19,830 nt of DNA from the NCBI GenBank assembly GCA_944322775.1, contig CALUQA010000126.1, positions 1 to 19,830 on the forward strand. Reading direction: 5' to 3'. The stretch comes from an uncultured Elusimicrobiales bacterium. Its GTDB lineage: Bacteria; Elusimicrobiota; Elusimicrobia; Elusimicrobiales; Elusimicrobiaceae. This document shows, one piece after another, positions 1 through 8,028 of the stretch. Numbering within the stretch: position 1 is the first letter of the stretch; every line of letters starts with the position of its first letter. The notes below the pieces were generated by a model. The model worked only from the letters and a program-made list of their open reading frames with translations. It searched no databases and was not told the origin of the DNA. The position numbers and the translations under genes are program-made.

Positions 1-727
1 CCATCACGTAGTTGGTCACATCACCCTGAGAGCGCAAGATGACGGAAATTTCGCCGCCGTCCTGGTTCTGGGCCAAGGCCAAGTACTGCGCGTCACTGGG
101 GGTTAAGGCCAAGCTTAAAGCACCCGTATCGGTGTAAGCGTTGGCATCTTCTTCCTGGTTGCGCATGGCGGCCGCCGTTTTGGCGTCCACACCCTGGCCT
201 AAGTCAGACCCCACACCCAACACCTTTACGTTCTGCAACAGCGTAATGGTTACTTTCTGGCGGGAGCCGTTTTTCATAATAGCTTCAAAAGTAAGCAGAA
301 TATCAATATTGTCGTCGGGTTTAATCATACTGGCAATATTGGTGGGCACCGTGATGACGTAGCCTCTCATCTGCACCGGGATTTTGCTGGAAAGGCCTGC
401 CTCGGGAGAAAGCGAGGTGACGGCATATTTGGAAATCTGGTTTCCTTTAGGAATCTGCACGCGGGCGATGGCATTGTCGATTTTGGCAAAATCGGCATCG
501 GTCGTCCAAGTAAAGGCATCTTTTTGCACATAGGCCGCCGGCACTTGAATGCGTTTTAAATAGTCGCGTTTAATTACTTCGCGCTCTTTAATGTCGCGCA
601 CAGGCACCAACACCGTCTTCATGTTTTGAGAGGCGTTAAGTTTCTTTTGGGCATTGTTTAAGATTACCACATATACAAGCGCTGCCAATACGGCCAACAC
701 TAACGGAAGCATTATTCCTTTTTTCAT
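1..727 (-). CDS. cpaB: CpaB/RcpC family Flp pilus assembly protein (3' end outside window)
   Basis: I translated this stretch by hand. An ATG at 725-727 opens a frame of 242 codons with no stop, running off the left edge, so the C-terminus is missing. The start is preceded by AAGGAG at 733-738 with 5-nt spacing. The product begins with a short basic segment and one membrane helix (about residues 5-22). A SAF-like region follows (about 38-100), with VPVRDIKERE and VQIPKGNQISKYAV. Further on come a segment reading YVITVPTNIASMIKPDDNID and the stretch LALTPSDAQYLALAQNQDGG, then ISVILRSQGD. These last phrases are typical of CpaB/RcpC, a periplasmic protein of Tad (Flp) pilus assembly thought to act with the outer-membrane secretin. 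It lies 55 nt after a TadE-like gene and two Flp pilins, which supports the call. The next genes of the Tad locus would lie past the left edge. Confidence 0.9.
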   Translation of the reverse strand, partial: MKKGIMLPLVLAVLAALVYVVILNNAQKKLNASQNMKTVLVPVRDIKEREVIKRDYLKRIQVPAAYVQKDAFTWTTDADFAKIDNAIARVQIPKGNQISKYAVTSLSPEAGLSSKIPVQMRGYVITVPTNIASMIKPDDNIDILLTFEAIMKNGSRQKVTITLLQNVKVLGVGSDLGQGVDAKTAAAMRNQEEDANAYTDTGALSLALTPSDAQYLALAQNQDGGEISVILRSQGDVTNYVM

Positions 728-782
728 TTTTTCTCCTTAATTTAATTCCCGGTAAAATAAAACAAAATCTTTCAAAAACCCT

Positions 783-1271
783 TTATTTCGGGTCAGAGCT
801 GGCATACGTTTTTTCCACTGGCATTCTGGTCGTAGCCTTTATTTTACGTATTCCTTGCTTCTTGGGTTCGCTGGCCAAAAGCCAACTGGTGCCCGGAAAA
901 GCTAGTTGTACCGGATACGTAACCGTTACAATCACATCTTCGTGTTTATGGCGCGAATACATCGGGTCCGTCCCCGTTGTTTGCACCTTGATAGCCACCG
1001 AAATGCGCTGTGCGTCTGCGCCAAAAACTTTTTGTTTGGCTATCTCTATTTTATTTCTCATCGTACCCGTATTGGGCCGGCCGCTGGGTTTATTTACCCC
1101 CACAAGCGCTGCTATACGGGCAAATTCATAGGAAGCGTGATTGGCAATAATGGTGTGATAGGCAATGTTACCGTATTCCAGTATAAAGAATATCATTAAC
1201 ATCAGCACCGGCAGAATGAGCATCAATTCTACCGTTACCTGCCCCTCACGCTCCCTACGAAATATTCTCAT
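783..1271 (-). CDS. TadE-like minor pilin / pseudopilin
   Basis: 162 residues. The N-terminus is a type IV prepilin-like signal: a ten-residue basic leader ending in Gly, then QVTVELMLILP with Glu at +5 (residue 15) and a hydrophobic helix to about residue 36. This GQ-x-x-x-E-L-x-L-x-L-P form is the TadE/TadG-like pattern, unlike the E-Y of major Flp pilins. TadE proteins are processed by the prepilin peptidase and act as minor subunits of the Tad pilus. The rest is a soluble domain of about 120 residues with a beta-strand-rich look and no motif I recognise. The gene begins 17 nt after the first Flp pilin (AAGGG before the ATG) and is followed by cpaB. Family membership is clear. Whether it is the orthologue of TadE or a related minor pilin cannot be settled here. 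Confidence 0.85.
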   Translation of the reverse strand: MRIFRREREGQVTVELMLILPVLMLMIFFILEYGNIAYHTIIANHASYEFARIAALVGVNKPSGRPNTGTMRNKIEIAKQKVFGADAQRISVAIKVQTTGTDPMYSRHKHEDVIVTVTYPVQLAFPGTSWLLASEPKKQGIRKIKATTRMPVEKTYASSDPK

Positions 1272-1288
1272 AATCCCTTCAGGCGAAA

Positions 1289-1516
1289 TTATTCGCCGGT
1301 CTGGTTGATACCGCCGAGGATTTTCTGTTTGATATTATCAAACAATTCCGGCATCATGTTCTTTACCAGGGTACCCACCAACAGAGCAATACCCACCACC
1401 ACACCGAGCATGATGATATACTCAATGGTGTTCTGACCTTCTTGTTTTTTAACACAGTTAAACGCGGCTTGTTTCAAGGCGTTCAACTTGTTTTGCATGG
1501 CGATGACAAACTTCAT
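1289..1516 (-). CDS. flp: Flp-type major pilin 1
   Basis: 75-residue Flp prepilin. A 27-residue leader (M1-G27) is followed by QNTIEYIIML, matching the Flp cleavage pattern of Gly then x-x-x-x-E-Y (Glu32, Tyr33). A hydrophobic helix runs to about residue 52, and a polar tail ends in INQTGE. Mature Flp pilins are about 50 residues and polymerise into bundled adhesive pili after cleavage by a TadV/CpaA-type peptidase. The start is well supported by AGGAGG at 1522-1527, 5 nt from the ATG, the strongest ribosome-binding site in the pilus block. A later Met (residue 7) would give a more usual leader length, but it lacks a comparable site. The gene lies 24 nt after a second, shorter pilin and 17 nt before the TadE-like gene. 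Confidence 0.93.
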   Translation of the reverse strand: MKFVIAMQNKLNALKQAAFNCVKKQEGQNTIEYIIMLGVVVGIALLVGTLVKNMMPELFDNIKQKILGGINQTGE

Positions 1517-1540
1517 GACGTCCTCCTGATTTTTTTAAAA

Positions 1541-1735
1541 CTAAACACTAGCATCATATACTGACAAAATGATTTTAGCCCCTTGGTCAAACTGCTGCGG
1601 CACCAAGTTGGAATACAAAGCGTAAAAAGCCAAAAAAGCACCAAACAAGAAACCGGCCGTTAATACATATTCAATAGCGGTCTGGCCTTTGCTTTTTTTA
1701 AGCCAATTGGCACACGCTTTGCATTTGTTTTTCAT
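1541..1735 (-). CDS. Flp-type pilin 2 with CxxC in its leader
   Basis: 64-residue Flp-like prepilin. Its 17-residue leader MKNKCKACANWLKKSKG is followed by QTAIEYVLTAG, so Glu22 and Tyr23 sit at +5 and +6 after the predicted cleavage. One hydrophobic helix runs to about residue 45, and a short C-terminal tail ends in SVYDASV. It differs from the neighbouring pilin in leader, helix and tail, so this is not a recent tandem copy. The leader holds two Cys as C-K-A-C, which is unusual for a part that is cut off. I see no good Shine-Dalgarno sequence before the ATG (the preceding bases are GTTTGATAT), in contrast to flp1. It lies 33 nt after the PorV-like gene, with a small hairpin in the gap. It could be a second structural pilin or a minor one. 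Confidence 0.85.
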   Translation of the reverse strand: MKNKCKACANWLKKSKGQTAIEYVLTAGFLFGAFLAFYALYSNLVPQQFDQGAKIILSVYDASV

Positions 1736-1743
1736 ATATCAAA

Positions 1744-1761
1744 CGGGCTTTAAGCCGCCCG
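1744..1761 (-). promoter_or_regulatory. Small GC-rich hairpin between the PorV-like gene and flp2
   Basis: CGGGC at 1744-1748 pairs with GCCCG at 1757-1761 across an 8-nt loop; an overlapping pairing of GGCTT with AAGCC is also possible. It fills most of the 33-nt gap before flp2. No run of T follows it on the minus strand, so it does not look like a simple terminator. A role in transcript processing or in stabilising the 5' end of a pilin mRNA is conceivable but only inferred. Confidence 0.25.
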
Positions 1762-1768
1762 AACAGGT

Positions 1769-2737
1769 TTAGAACTCAATGGCCACGGCAATTTGCTGCG
1801 ACGTGCCCAACGCGCCAAACGGCGTGACGGCATAGTCAATGCTGGCGCCATAGCCAAACAATTCAGAACTGTAAATACCAAAACCAAACGAAATTTTAGA
1901 GGTGGCGTCCAAGCCCAAGCTCTTTAAGTTTTCGCTTTCGCTGTAGCCGGTGCTTTCGCGATCATAATAGCCGACGCGCAAGTCAAAGCGGGCCACCTGC
2001 AACAAATCTTCCGGAATGTGGATTTCCAACCCTACGCCCAAGCGTCCTTCGTCATCCACATATTTCATATATTCGCCCGACACCGTCCAGTACTTGGTGT
2101 TAATGTCGGCACCCAAACGCCAGCCGCGCGGCATTTCATCGGTATCGCCGATGTTTACGATAGCACCACCCAAGCCCAGCCATTTCCAGGGGCGGGCCTT
2201 GGCACCTACGTCAAAACCCACGTTGGTGTAGCGGTATGTATCCAATTTTTCATTGATATACTTAGCCGTGGCGCCAATCTGCAAGCCTTGGTCAAAAAAC
2301 CCGCGGGCCAAAGACAAACTGCCCACAAAGTTTTGCACCGGTTTGCCAACTACCGGCTGCTGATTACCATATTCGTCGCGGTAATCAAAGCCGTCCATGT
2401 CCATATAGTTAAACGTCACACCAATAATGGTTTTGCCCAGAGGCTGCAAATACGCCAGCGTGCGGGATTTGTAGCCCTGCAGATAATCCTGATAGGAAAA
2501 CTGCAGCTCACGCGTCGTGGCAGAAGCCGCACCGGCCGGGTTCCAGAACAAGGCTTCCGGTCCGTCGGCAATAGACACATACGCATTGCCCAAAGCTTGC
2601 GCACGGGGCGAGCCGGCGTCAATCTTCAAGAATGCGCTAGCGCTGGTACCGGCGTCGGAATAACTTTGGGCCAAGGCGGCCGGAGCCGCCAAAGCCATGA
2701 TTAAAAAGGCAAACAGAACTGAGTTTTTTATCTTCAT
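1769..2737 (-). CDS. PorV/PorQ-like outer-membrane beta-barrel protein
   Basis: 322 residues with a cleavable signal peptide (hydrophobic core about 6-20, likely cut after Ala-Leu-Ala at residue 23). The mature protein opens with GTSASAFLKIDAGSPRAQAL, then GNAYVSIADGPEALFWNPAG. This is the conserved N-terminal signature of PorV/PorQ-family barrels (FadL-like fold). The rest alternates short hydrophobic strands with Gly/Asp turns and ends in a terminal strand closing with Phe (IAVAIEF), as expected for barrel insertion. In Bacteroidota, PorV binds type IX secretion substrates through their C-terminal domains and takes part in their release and attachment. Here the gene begins 11 nt after the stop of a giant protein whose C-terminus resembles such a domain, so a shuttle or export role for that partner is a reasonable inference. 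The start has AGGAA upstream. PorV-type function is not proven; the family also contains uncharacterised barrels. Confidence 0.85.
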   Translation of the reverse strand: MKIKNSVLFAFLIMALAAPAALAQSYSDAGTSASAFLKIDAGSPRAQALGNAYVSIADGPEALFWNPAGAASATTRELQFSYQDYLQGYKSRTLAYLQPLGKTIIGVTFNYMDMDGFDYRDEYGNQQPVVGKPVQNFVGSLSLARGFFDQGLQIGATAKYINEKLDTYRYTNVGFDVGAKARPWKWLGLGGAIVNIGDTDEMPRGWRLGADINTKYWTVSGEYMKYVDDEGRLGVGLEIHIPEDLLQVARFDLRVGYYDRESTGYSESENLKSLGLDATSKISFGFGIYSSELFGYGASIDYAVTPFGALGTSQQIAVAIEF

Positions 2738-2748
2738 AAATTCCTGTC

Positions 2749-5700
2749 TTATCTGGGTATCAAGATTTTAACAACTTTCTGGCAGTGCTGTCTGCCGTTT
2801 TGAGCCCGGAAGTCCACCAAGCCGAAATATACGCCGCGGGCCACTTTCTTGCCGTGGTCGTTGGTCCGGTCCCAGAAGCAGCGCAAGGCTGCGTTACGGA
2901 CCGTAGGCATATTGCCTTCATAAGGCGTATTACTGACTGTGTTATCCGGCTGCAAATCAATAGAGGTACCCATCGTTACCGTCATATTGTTGGCGTCCAC
3001 ACATTGATAACCGACTTCGCGCACCAAGTCGCCAGCAAAGTTATACAACTTAATGGACATTTTGCCCGGCACCGGCAGTTTGGTGATTTCCATAGTGCCG
3101 GTAGGCGTCTTAAACGGGTTGGGATAGAAGAATACCGTTTTCTCCCAGTCTTCGCAGACGAACTCCCCGTCACCGATGGCCACCGTGGCGTGATGCAGGT
3201 TGACATACTGATATGTATCTGCCACGTTTTCAATGCTCCACTGGCTCGGGTCCGTACTGGTGTCATCGGAGTTAAGGATTTCACCCGTTACAGAGTCTAT
3301 ATCGGCCGAGTTCAGGGCCGTCACGAAGCGGAACGGATAGGTGCCGTCCGGCACGTCCTGCTGGGCATAGTCGCGGCCGTCCCACACTTCTTCAATCAGC
3401 GTGGTGGACGGGCGGATGCCCACAATGGCGCGCACCAGCACATCGCGGATATCGGTTACTTCTTTACCCGTGGCCGGGTCGCGCAAGGTACCTTTCTGAT
3501 AATCGTAAATGGTGGTACCGGGTTTAAAGATTTGGATAGCCACTTTCATCGGCACGGAAATCTGATACGAGATCTTCATATCCGTACCGCGCTGGTTCAA
3601 GGCATAGGCTTCCGTTTCCGGCAAGTCGAACACTTTAAGCAGGTCCACGTTTTGCGTAAGCTGCTTGACCGTGGGCTGATACAAGCCTTCATCGGGGTAG
3701 TTCTTAGCCGTCAAGCGGATTTCATAGTTTCCGTTGCGCACATAATAGCCGTTATTGTCGGTGCCGTCCCAATAGATTTTGCGTATCACATTGGGGTCAA
3801 AGTTAGGCGTATTGACAATGGTCATCGTGCTTAAGTATTTGCACACGTCCCCCGCTTTGGCCATTTGCGCATTGGGGTCGCCCGCCACAACCGGCGTATC
3901 CGTGACGGTGCACAGGCCGTCTTCCAGTGCGACGATGGCAACTTCCACCGTAGCCGCGCGGGAAATGGCAAAGTTAATTTCATACGGCGGCACGAACACC
4001 GGGCCCGAAGAAGTGTTAAACAACTGCGGGGCATTGGGGTAAACGGCTACCGTACCGTCCAAGAAGTACACCGGCCCGCGGGTAATGTTAACGCGGTACA
4101 CGGTTTTATCCGTGGCATACAGACCCGTCTGCGGGGTGACATCGGCCGCAGCACGCACCGGCTGAGCCGTGGTGGAGTCATAATACAAGTCCACCGGTTC
4201 TTCCGTCTGCGCGGAAATGTAGAACGGATAGGTACCGTCCGGAATCATTTCGTACGGGCAGGCTTTCAAATCCGTCTGATTGCTGCAGGCCGCTACCGCT
4301 TCCGGCGTGTTTTTGCCGCCATCAAGCGTAGAGACCGGCGTCGGGTTATAGAAATACTGCGCGTCCCATTCTTCCGTAATGGTCACGCCATCACCGGCTT
4401 TGAGTGCGGAGCGATTAAAGGTTTTGACCGGCTGCAAGCGTACGTCCAAGGTTTGGGCGGCGCCTTCGCCGTAATTGTATTTGGCCGCTTCCGGATTGGC
4501 CGGATAATTAACAAAGGTGGTATCGTTTACATAGATACACTTCGGATTTTTGGTCGGGTCCACATAACCATTGGTGAAAACAGTCGTATCCGTTTGTTTA
4601 TCGCATATACGCGGCGGCCAAGACGTGACATCTACGGTAAACTGGATAATTTCATTGACCGTATAGTCTTCCGTCGTGTCCGTAACGGCAGTTACCTGTT
4701 TTTGTATGCGGTAATAGGTGTAATTCGTGCCGTTGTTTACCGGTTCGGTATATACATAGGAATAGCCAACCGTGTCCCCCGCCACCAGCGGAGCACCCGC
4801 CACACTGACAGGCAAATCACCGCCGGCCGTCAAGTTAGGCAGCGGATTGGGGTTCATAGCATCAACAGCCGTAATTACTTCTGCCGGCACGGTGTCCAGC
4901 AATGCCTGTGCAGAAGTTCCCGTATTTTTATACGTAGGAATGACAACATCTTTATTATAGATGTTAATCTGCACGTTCATGGCTTTAGACACCATATAAT
5001 TGATGGTGGCTTTGGCTTCACTGTCACCATACACATCTGTCGTGCTTACATCAACCAAACGGTACAAATCCACCGGGAAAATGGCAGAAGCCGTCGTCTG
5101 TACGCTTTGGGGGAACATCGGATCTTTTGTTTCCACCACAAACATATAGGTACCGGGGCCTACCATACGGCCTTGGTCATCGCGGCCGTCCCAGGTCAAG
5201 GTGTTCATTTGCTGGGCCACATTGGTATTGCCGCCTTCGTCGGTCAAAGTTTTAACCCGCACGCCGGCCGTATTCTGCACATAGGCATCTACCGTAGCTT
5301 CACGCGCGATAGAATATTTAAAGATGAACGGATCTAAGCCGTAAGCCGTCGGGCTGGAACCGATGGTGGAATAGCTGACCGGCTGAATGGTAATATCCAC
5401 CACGCCGCGCTCCATCGGCATAATACCGGAATAGTAGCGCAAGGTTTTGACAGCGGTATAGTAACCATTTTTCACGGTTTCCACATCTCCGCCTTCTGCC
5501 GCCGTTGAACCGGACGGACACGTATAACTCGGAGTTCCGTTGTCACCCTCCGTAAAGGTCAAGTTACAGCCTGCAGTTAAATATTCACCACCGTCTGTTT
5601 GGCACTGGTGGCACGCCGCTCCGTTTGCATACGGGGTGGTATACGGTACTTCCGCCCACAATACATATATATAGTCACCATCCGGCAACGGGGCATTTTC

Positions 5701-8028
5701 TGTATAGGTAATGACACAGTTGCCAGTACCGGTGTCTATCGCTCCGACTTCTGCCGTGCACGTATCGCTAGTTCCGTCAAAAACTACGCCATCAATAGGA
5801 AGTTTTGTTCCCTTGGCATACGGGATTTTGCAACCGCCCTTTTCATGGCACAAGCCGTCCCATTTATCTGGGTAGCTTTGGCCGCGACCGCGCTGCTGCT
5901 GGCTGCGATAAACACGCACCCCCGTTTTATTGGCAACCGCAGGAGAGGTGCCAATCTGTTTATAACCTGCCGTATAGAGGCTTTCAAATGTGGTGCCCGG
6001 GGAATAGACTTCAAAATATACATCAGAAGCTTCCGTAGGTACATAGCGGATCGTGGCATAGGCCGTAGATTGTTTATTCAGCCCCTGCACCTGAATATCC
6101 GTCAGTTTCAACGGATCAACAGAGATTTGGCGCGTAACGGCACGGGAGAAGTCCGTCCCCGGCCATTCGTCCTGGCTTTTGGCCTGGATAGACACCAAAT
6201 AGTTGTTGGCCGGCAATAAACGACCAGAGTCGTCACGTCCATCCCAAGGATCAGATTCCACAATAATTTGGTCGCTGTCGCCCCCTTTAACACCTTCACC
6301 TAAGCGCGGCTGCCAATCCACCAAATGGCGCACAACCGAGTTCTGGTTCAGCACCAGTTCGGCATCTTGCGGCGTCATTTGCGTCATGCCTTGATTTGTG
6401 TCATCGGCAGTACCATCATCCCCATCATCGCCGGTATAAGGTATTTGGGCAGAAGCGTCAAACACTTCAATACGCACGTCCGAGTCTTTGCTCAAGCGGT
6501 AAGCCATGGTATAAGGCAAGGCTTGCACCCCCGTAATGGAACCCACCACCGTAGGCGTGCTGCGCACGGTGTGCACGTTGGTCACATCCACCTGAATGGG
6601 GAACTGGTTATTGCCCGGGTAAGGGAACGTTTGGTTAATGGAAATATTTTCTATAGCAATACCGTCACCAGGATATTCCGTGCTGATGGTAGAGCGGAAA
6701 CCGAACTGACCGTTGGTTTTGCCAAACTCACCCAGAATTTCGTAAGACCCGTCCCAGGACGTGCAGAAACGAATAGGCTCGTTATACCCCTGCCCCGTTC
6801 CTTCTGCTTTAACAAGACATTGCGTTTCGCCAGACGTTGCACATACGGCTGTAGTTTCCGTCACGGAAGGATCGTTAATTGAAACACAACAATTACCCGA
6901 ACACTTTTCAGCAGAGCAGACATACAGCGGATTGGGGCAAGTCGTGGTCTCTTCAAACTTGGCACGCGCACCATAGCAGGAATAGCCGGCACACATATAT
7001 TTGGACAAATCTTGCCCCTGCACATTCACGACCCTGTTATATGCTGTTTGGGCAGCATTATAGGCATTCACAGCAGCAGTATATGTCTCACTAGCTGTAT
7101 TATAGTCTTCCTTAGCATCATTATATATTTGCTGGGCAGCTTTAAGCGTTTCGCCAGCTTGATAGACTGCATTCCAACTGTTTACACAATTCGCATCCGA
7201 AGAACAATTTGTTTGCTGAACACAAGAATAGCTCTGATTTTGTGTTATTGATAAACAATTGGTATTTGTCACACAGCCATATCTTCTAAGATGCGTAGTA
7301 GGATCGGTAAAAGATACACTTCTGCATCCGGAATTCCGTGCTGCAGTATTATAGGTGTCCACAGCGGTTGCCCAAGCTTCTTGTGCATCGGCCCAGTTTT
7401 TTTGAGCCGTGCTCCACGCACCATTGGCTGTTTCCCGATCAGTTATAGCTTGCTGCCAAGCTTTTGAAGCTGCGGAAATTTCATTCCAATCTATAATATC
7501 GTTATCCAAAATGCTCTGATAGATAGTACGCACGGCGGGATTGGTCTCTGCGTTTGAAATGTCTGCCCCATTGCGGTATTTGACAATTTCAAACATGATG
7601 TTTTGAATAGGAAAAGCAATAGAATACGTTGTAGCGCCGTTAGGCTTATTGGTGCAGTACACTTCCATACAAAGACCCAAGCAATGGTTGGGATAGCTGT
7701 TGGCTTTCGTGGGGGAAGGATAGGGTTGATCATATTCAATCAATGCAGAGGTCTGCCACGGATCGTTTGTCTGCATGCCCTCTACGTTTACGACACCGCC
7801 CTTATAGGCAGACGGAAGTTTCGCCTCAATGGCGTCTGAGCCCCAGTTGCAATAAATATTGTCAATATCCGAACCTTCCGGATTTTCTACATAATATACG
7901 CCGGCAGAACGAATTTCCGCCGTCTGGGCAAAAGCCGCAGGAGCGGCAAAGGCCAAACACAACAACGGCAAAACAGCCGCCAAGACCGTTTTGCCCGAGA
8001 GAAACTGCCAGAAATTTTTATGTGTCAT
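2749..8028 (-). CDS. Giant secreted surface protein with coiled-coil head and FlgD-like modules
   Basis: 1759 residues. The signal peptide has a basic start, a hydrophobic core at about 13-29 and likely cleavage after A34. Residues about 35-180 form a globular region of unknown fold. Residues about 183-335 are two Ala-rich helical arms (for example WSTAQKNWADAQEAWATAVD) flanking a loop with six Cys at 235-281; a second Cys-rich stretch follows to about 400. From about residue 590 onward FlgD-like modules recur, each with a W-D-x motif and then a P-D/G-x-Y strand. The Trp residues are at 595, 723, 946, 1221, 1420, 1549 and 1719; 723 and 1221 are degenerate. The last 130 residues start with PNPF (1636-1639) and end in GVYFGL and KILIPR, resembling type IX sorting domains. 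No enzymatic motif was seen, so an adhesive or structural role is inferred. No clear Shine-Dalgarno precedes the ATG. It is followed by the PorV-like gene 11 nt on. Confidence 0.85.
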   Translation of the reverse strand: MTHKNFWQFLSGKTVLAAVLPLLCLAFAAPAAFAQTAEIRSAGVYYVENPEGSDIDNIYCNWGSDAIEAKLPSAYKGGVVNVEGMQTNDPWQTSALIEYDQPYPSPTKANSYPNHCLGLCMEVYCTNKPNGATTYSIAFPIQNIMFEIVKYRNGADISNAETNPAVRTIYQSILDNDIIDWNEISAASKAWQQAITDRETANGAWSTAQKNWADAQEAWATAVDTYNTAARNSGCRSVSFTDPTTHLRRYGCVTNTNCLSITQNQSYSCVQQTNCSSDANCVNSWNAVYQAGETLKAAQQIYNDAKEDYNTASETYTAAVNAYNAAQTAYNRVVNVQGQDLSKYMCAGYSCYGARAKFEETTTCPNPLYVCSAEKCSGNCCVSINDPSVTETTAVCATSGETQCLVKAEGTGQGYNEPIRFCTSWDGSYEILGEFGKTNGQFGFRSTISTEYPGDGIAIENISINQTFPYPGNNQFPIQVDVTNVHTVRSTPTVVGSITGVQALPYTMAYRLSKDSDVRIEVFDASAQIPYTGDDGDDGTADDTNQGMTQMTPQDAELVLNQNSVVRHLVDWQPRLGEGVKGGDSDQIIVESDPWDGRDDSGRLLPANNYLVSIQAKSQDEWPGTDFSRAVTRQISVDPLKLTDIQVQGLNKQSTAYATIRYVPTEASDVYFEVYSPGTTFESLYTAGYKQIGTSPAVANKTGVRVYRSQQQRGRGQSYPDKWDGLCHEKGGCKIPYAKGTKLPIDGVVFDGTSDTCTAEVGAIDTGTGNCVITYTENAPLPDGDYIYVLWAEVPYTTPYANGAACHQCQTDGGEYLTAGCNLTFTEGDNGTPSYTCPSGSTAAEGGDVETVKNGYYTAVKTLRYYSGIMPMERGVVDITIQPVSYSTIGSSPTAYGLDPFIFKYSIAREATVDAYVQNTAGVRVKTLTDEGGNTNVAQQMNTLTWDGRDDQGRMVGPGTYMFVVETKDPMFPQSVQTTASAIFPVDLYRLVDVSTTDVYGDSEAKATINYMVSKAMNVQINIYNKDVVIPTYKNTGTSAQALLDTVPAEVITAVDAMNPNPLPNLTAGGDLPVSVAGAPLVAGDTVGYSYVYTEPVNNGTNYTYYRIQKQVTAVTDTTEDYTVNEIIQFTVDVTSWPPRICDKQTDTTVFTNGYVDPTKNPKCIYVNDTTFVNYPANPEAAKYNYGEGAAQTLDVRLQPVKTFNRSALKAGDGVTITEEWDAQYFYNPTPVSTLDGGKNTPEAVAACSNQTDLKACPYEMIPDGTYPFYISAQTEEPVDLYYDSTTAQPVRAAADVTPQTGLYATDKTVYRVNITRGPVYFLDGTVAVYPNAPQLFNTSSGPVFVPPYEINFAISRAATVEVAIVALEDGLCTVTDTPVVAGDPNAQMAKAGDVCKYLSTMTIVNTPNFDPNVIRKIYWDGTDNNGYYVRNGNYEIRLTAKNYPDEGLYQPTVKQLTQNVDLLKVFDLPETEAYALNQRGTDMKISYQISVPMKVAIQIFKPGTTIYDYQKGTLRDPATGKEVTDIRDVLVRAIVGIRPSTTLIEEVWDGRDYAQQDVPDGTYPFRFVTALNSADIDSVTGEILNSDDTSTDPSQWSIENVADTYQYVNLHHATVAIGDGEFVCEDWEKTVFFYPNPFKTPTGTMEITKLPVPGKMSIKLYNFAGDLVREVGYQCVDANNMTVTMGTSIDLQPDNTVSNTPYEGNMPTVRNAALRCFWDRTNDHGKKVARGVYFGLVDFRAQNGRQHCQKVVKILIPR
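2752..3141 (-). other. C-terminal domain resembling type IX secretion sorting domains
   Basis: The last 130 residues of the giant protein begin FFYPNPFKTPTGTMEI. They continue with MSIKLYNFAGDLVREVG and a W-D-x turn, and end with GVYFGLVDFRAQNGR and KVVKILIPR. This order (Pro-Asn-Pro start, x-Y-N-x-x-G-x-L/V strand, Gly-Val-Tyr, Lys-rich final strand) is shared by FlgD Ig-like domains and by type-A sorting domains of type IX secretion. The similarity is visible by eye. Function as a sorting signal is inference, supported by the PorV-like gene immediately downstream. Confidence 0.5.
2872..6246 (-). repeat. Array of about seven FlgD-like beta modules inside the giant protein
   Basis: The marker is a W-D-G-(R/T)-D turn followed 10-20 residues later by G-x-Y, as in WDGRDDSGRLLPANNYLVSI (Trp 595) and WDGRDDQGRMVGPGTYMF (Trp 946). 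Others are WDGTDNNGYYVRNGNYEI (1420), WDGRDYAQQDVPDGTYPF (1549) and WDRTNDHGKKVARGVYF (1719). Two degenerate members at 723 (WDGLCHEKGG) and 1221 (WDAQYFYNPT) keep the later PDGDYIY or PDGTYPF strand. Spacing is uneven (about 130-350 residues), so insertions or extra domains separate the units. The modules are diverged at DNA level and are not recent tandem duplications. Confidence 0.75.
7021..7480 (-). other. AT-rich segment encoding the coiled-coil / six-Cys head
   Basis: This part of the giant gene encodes the two Ala/Thr/Tyr-rich helical arms and the six-Cys loop between them. By my hand count 7021-7320 is about 39% G+C, while the FlgD-module part is much richer (for example 67% over 3301-3360). 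The reading frame is uninterrupted. The shift in composition and repetitive Ala-rich helices could mark a recombined or fast-evolving head domain. Confidence 0.5.

Noticed and set aside
2785..3834. 349-residue plus-strand open frame
   Set aside because: Same pattern as above: His/Arg/Val-rich, no start signal, antisense to the end of the giant gene.
3865..5337. 490-residue open frame on the plus strand opposite the giant gene
   Set aside because: Its product is rich in Arg, His and Ile with no recognisable domain, and it is exactly antisense to a well-supported gene with FlgD-like modules. It is a by-product of the codon bias of that gene.
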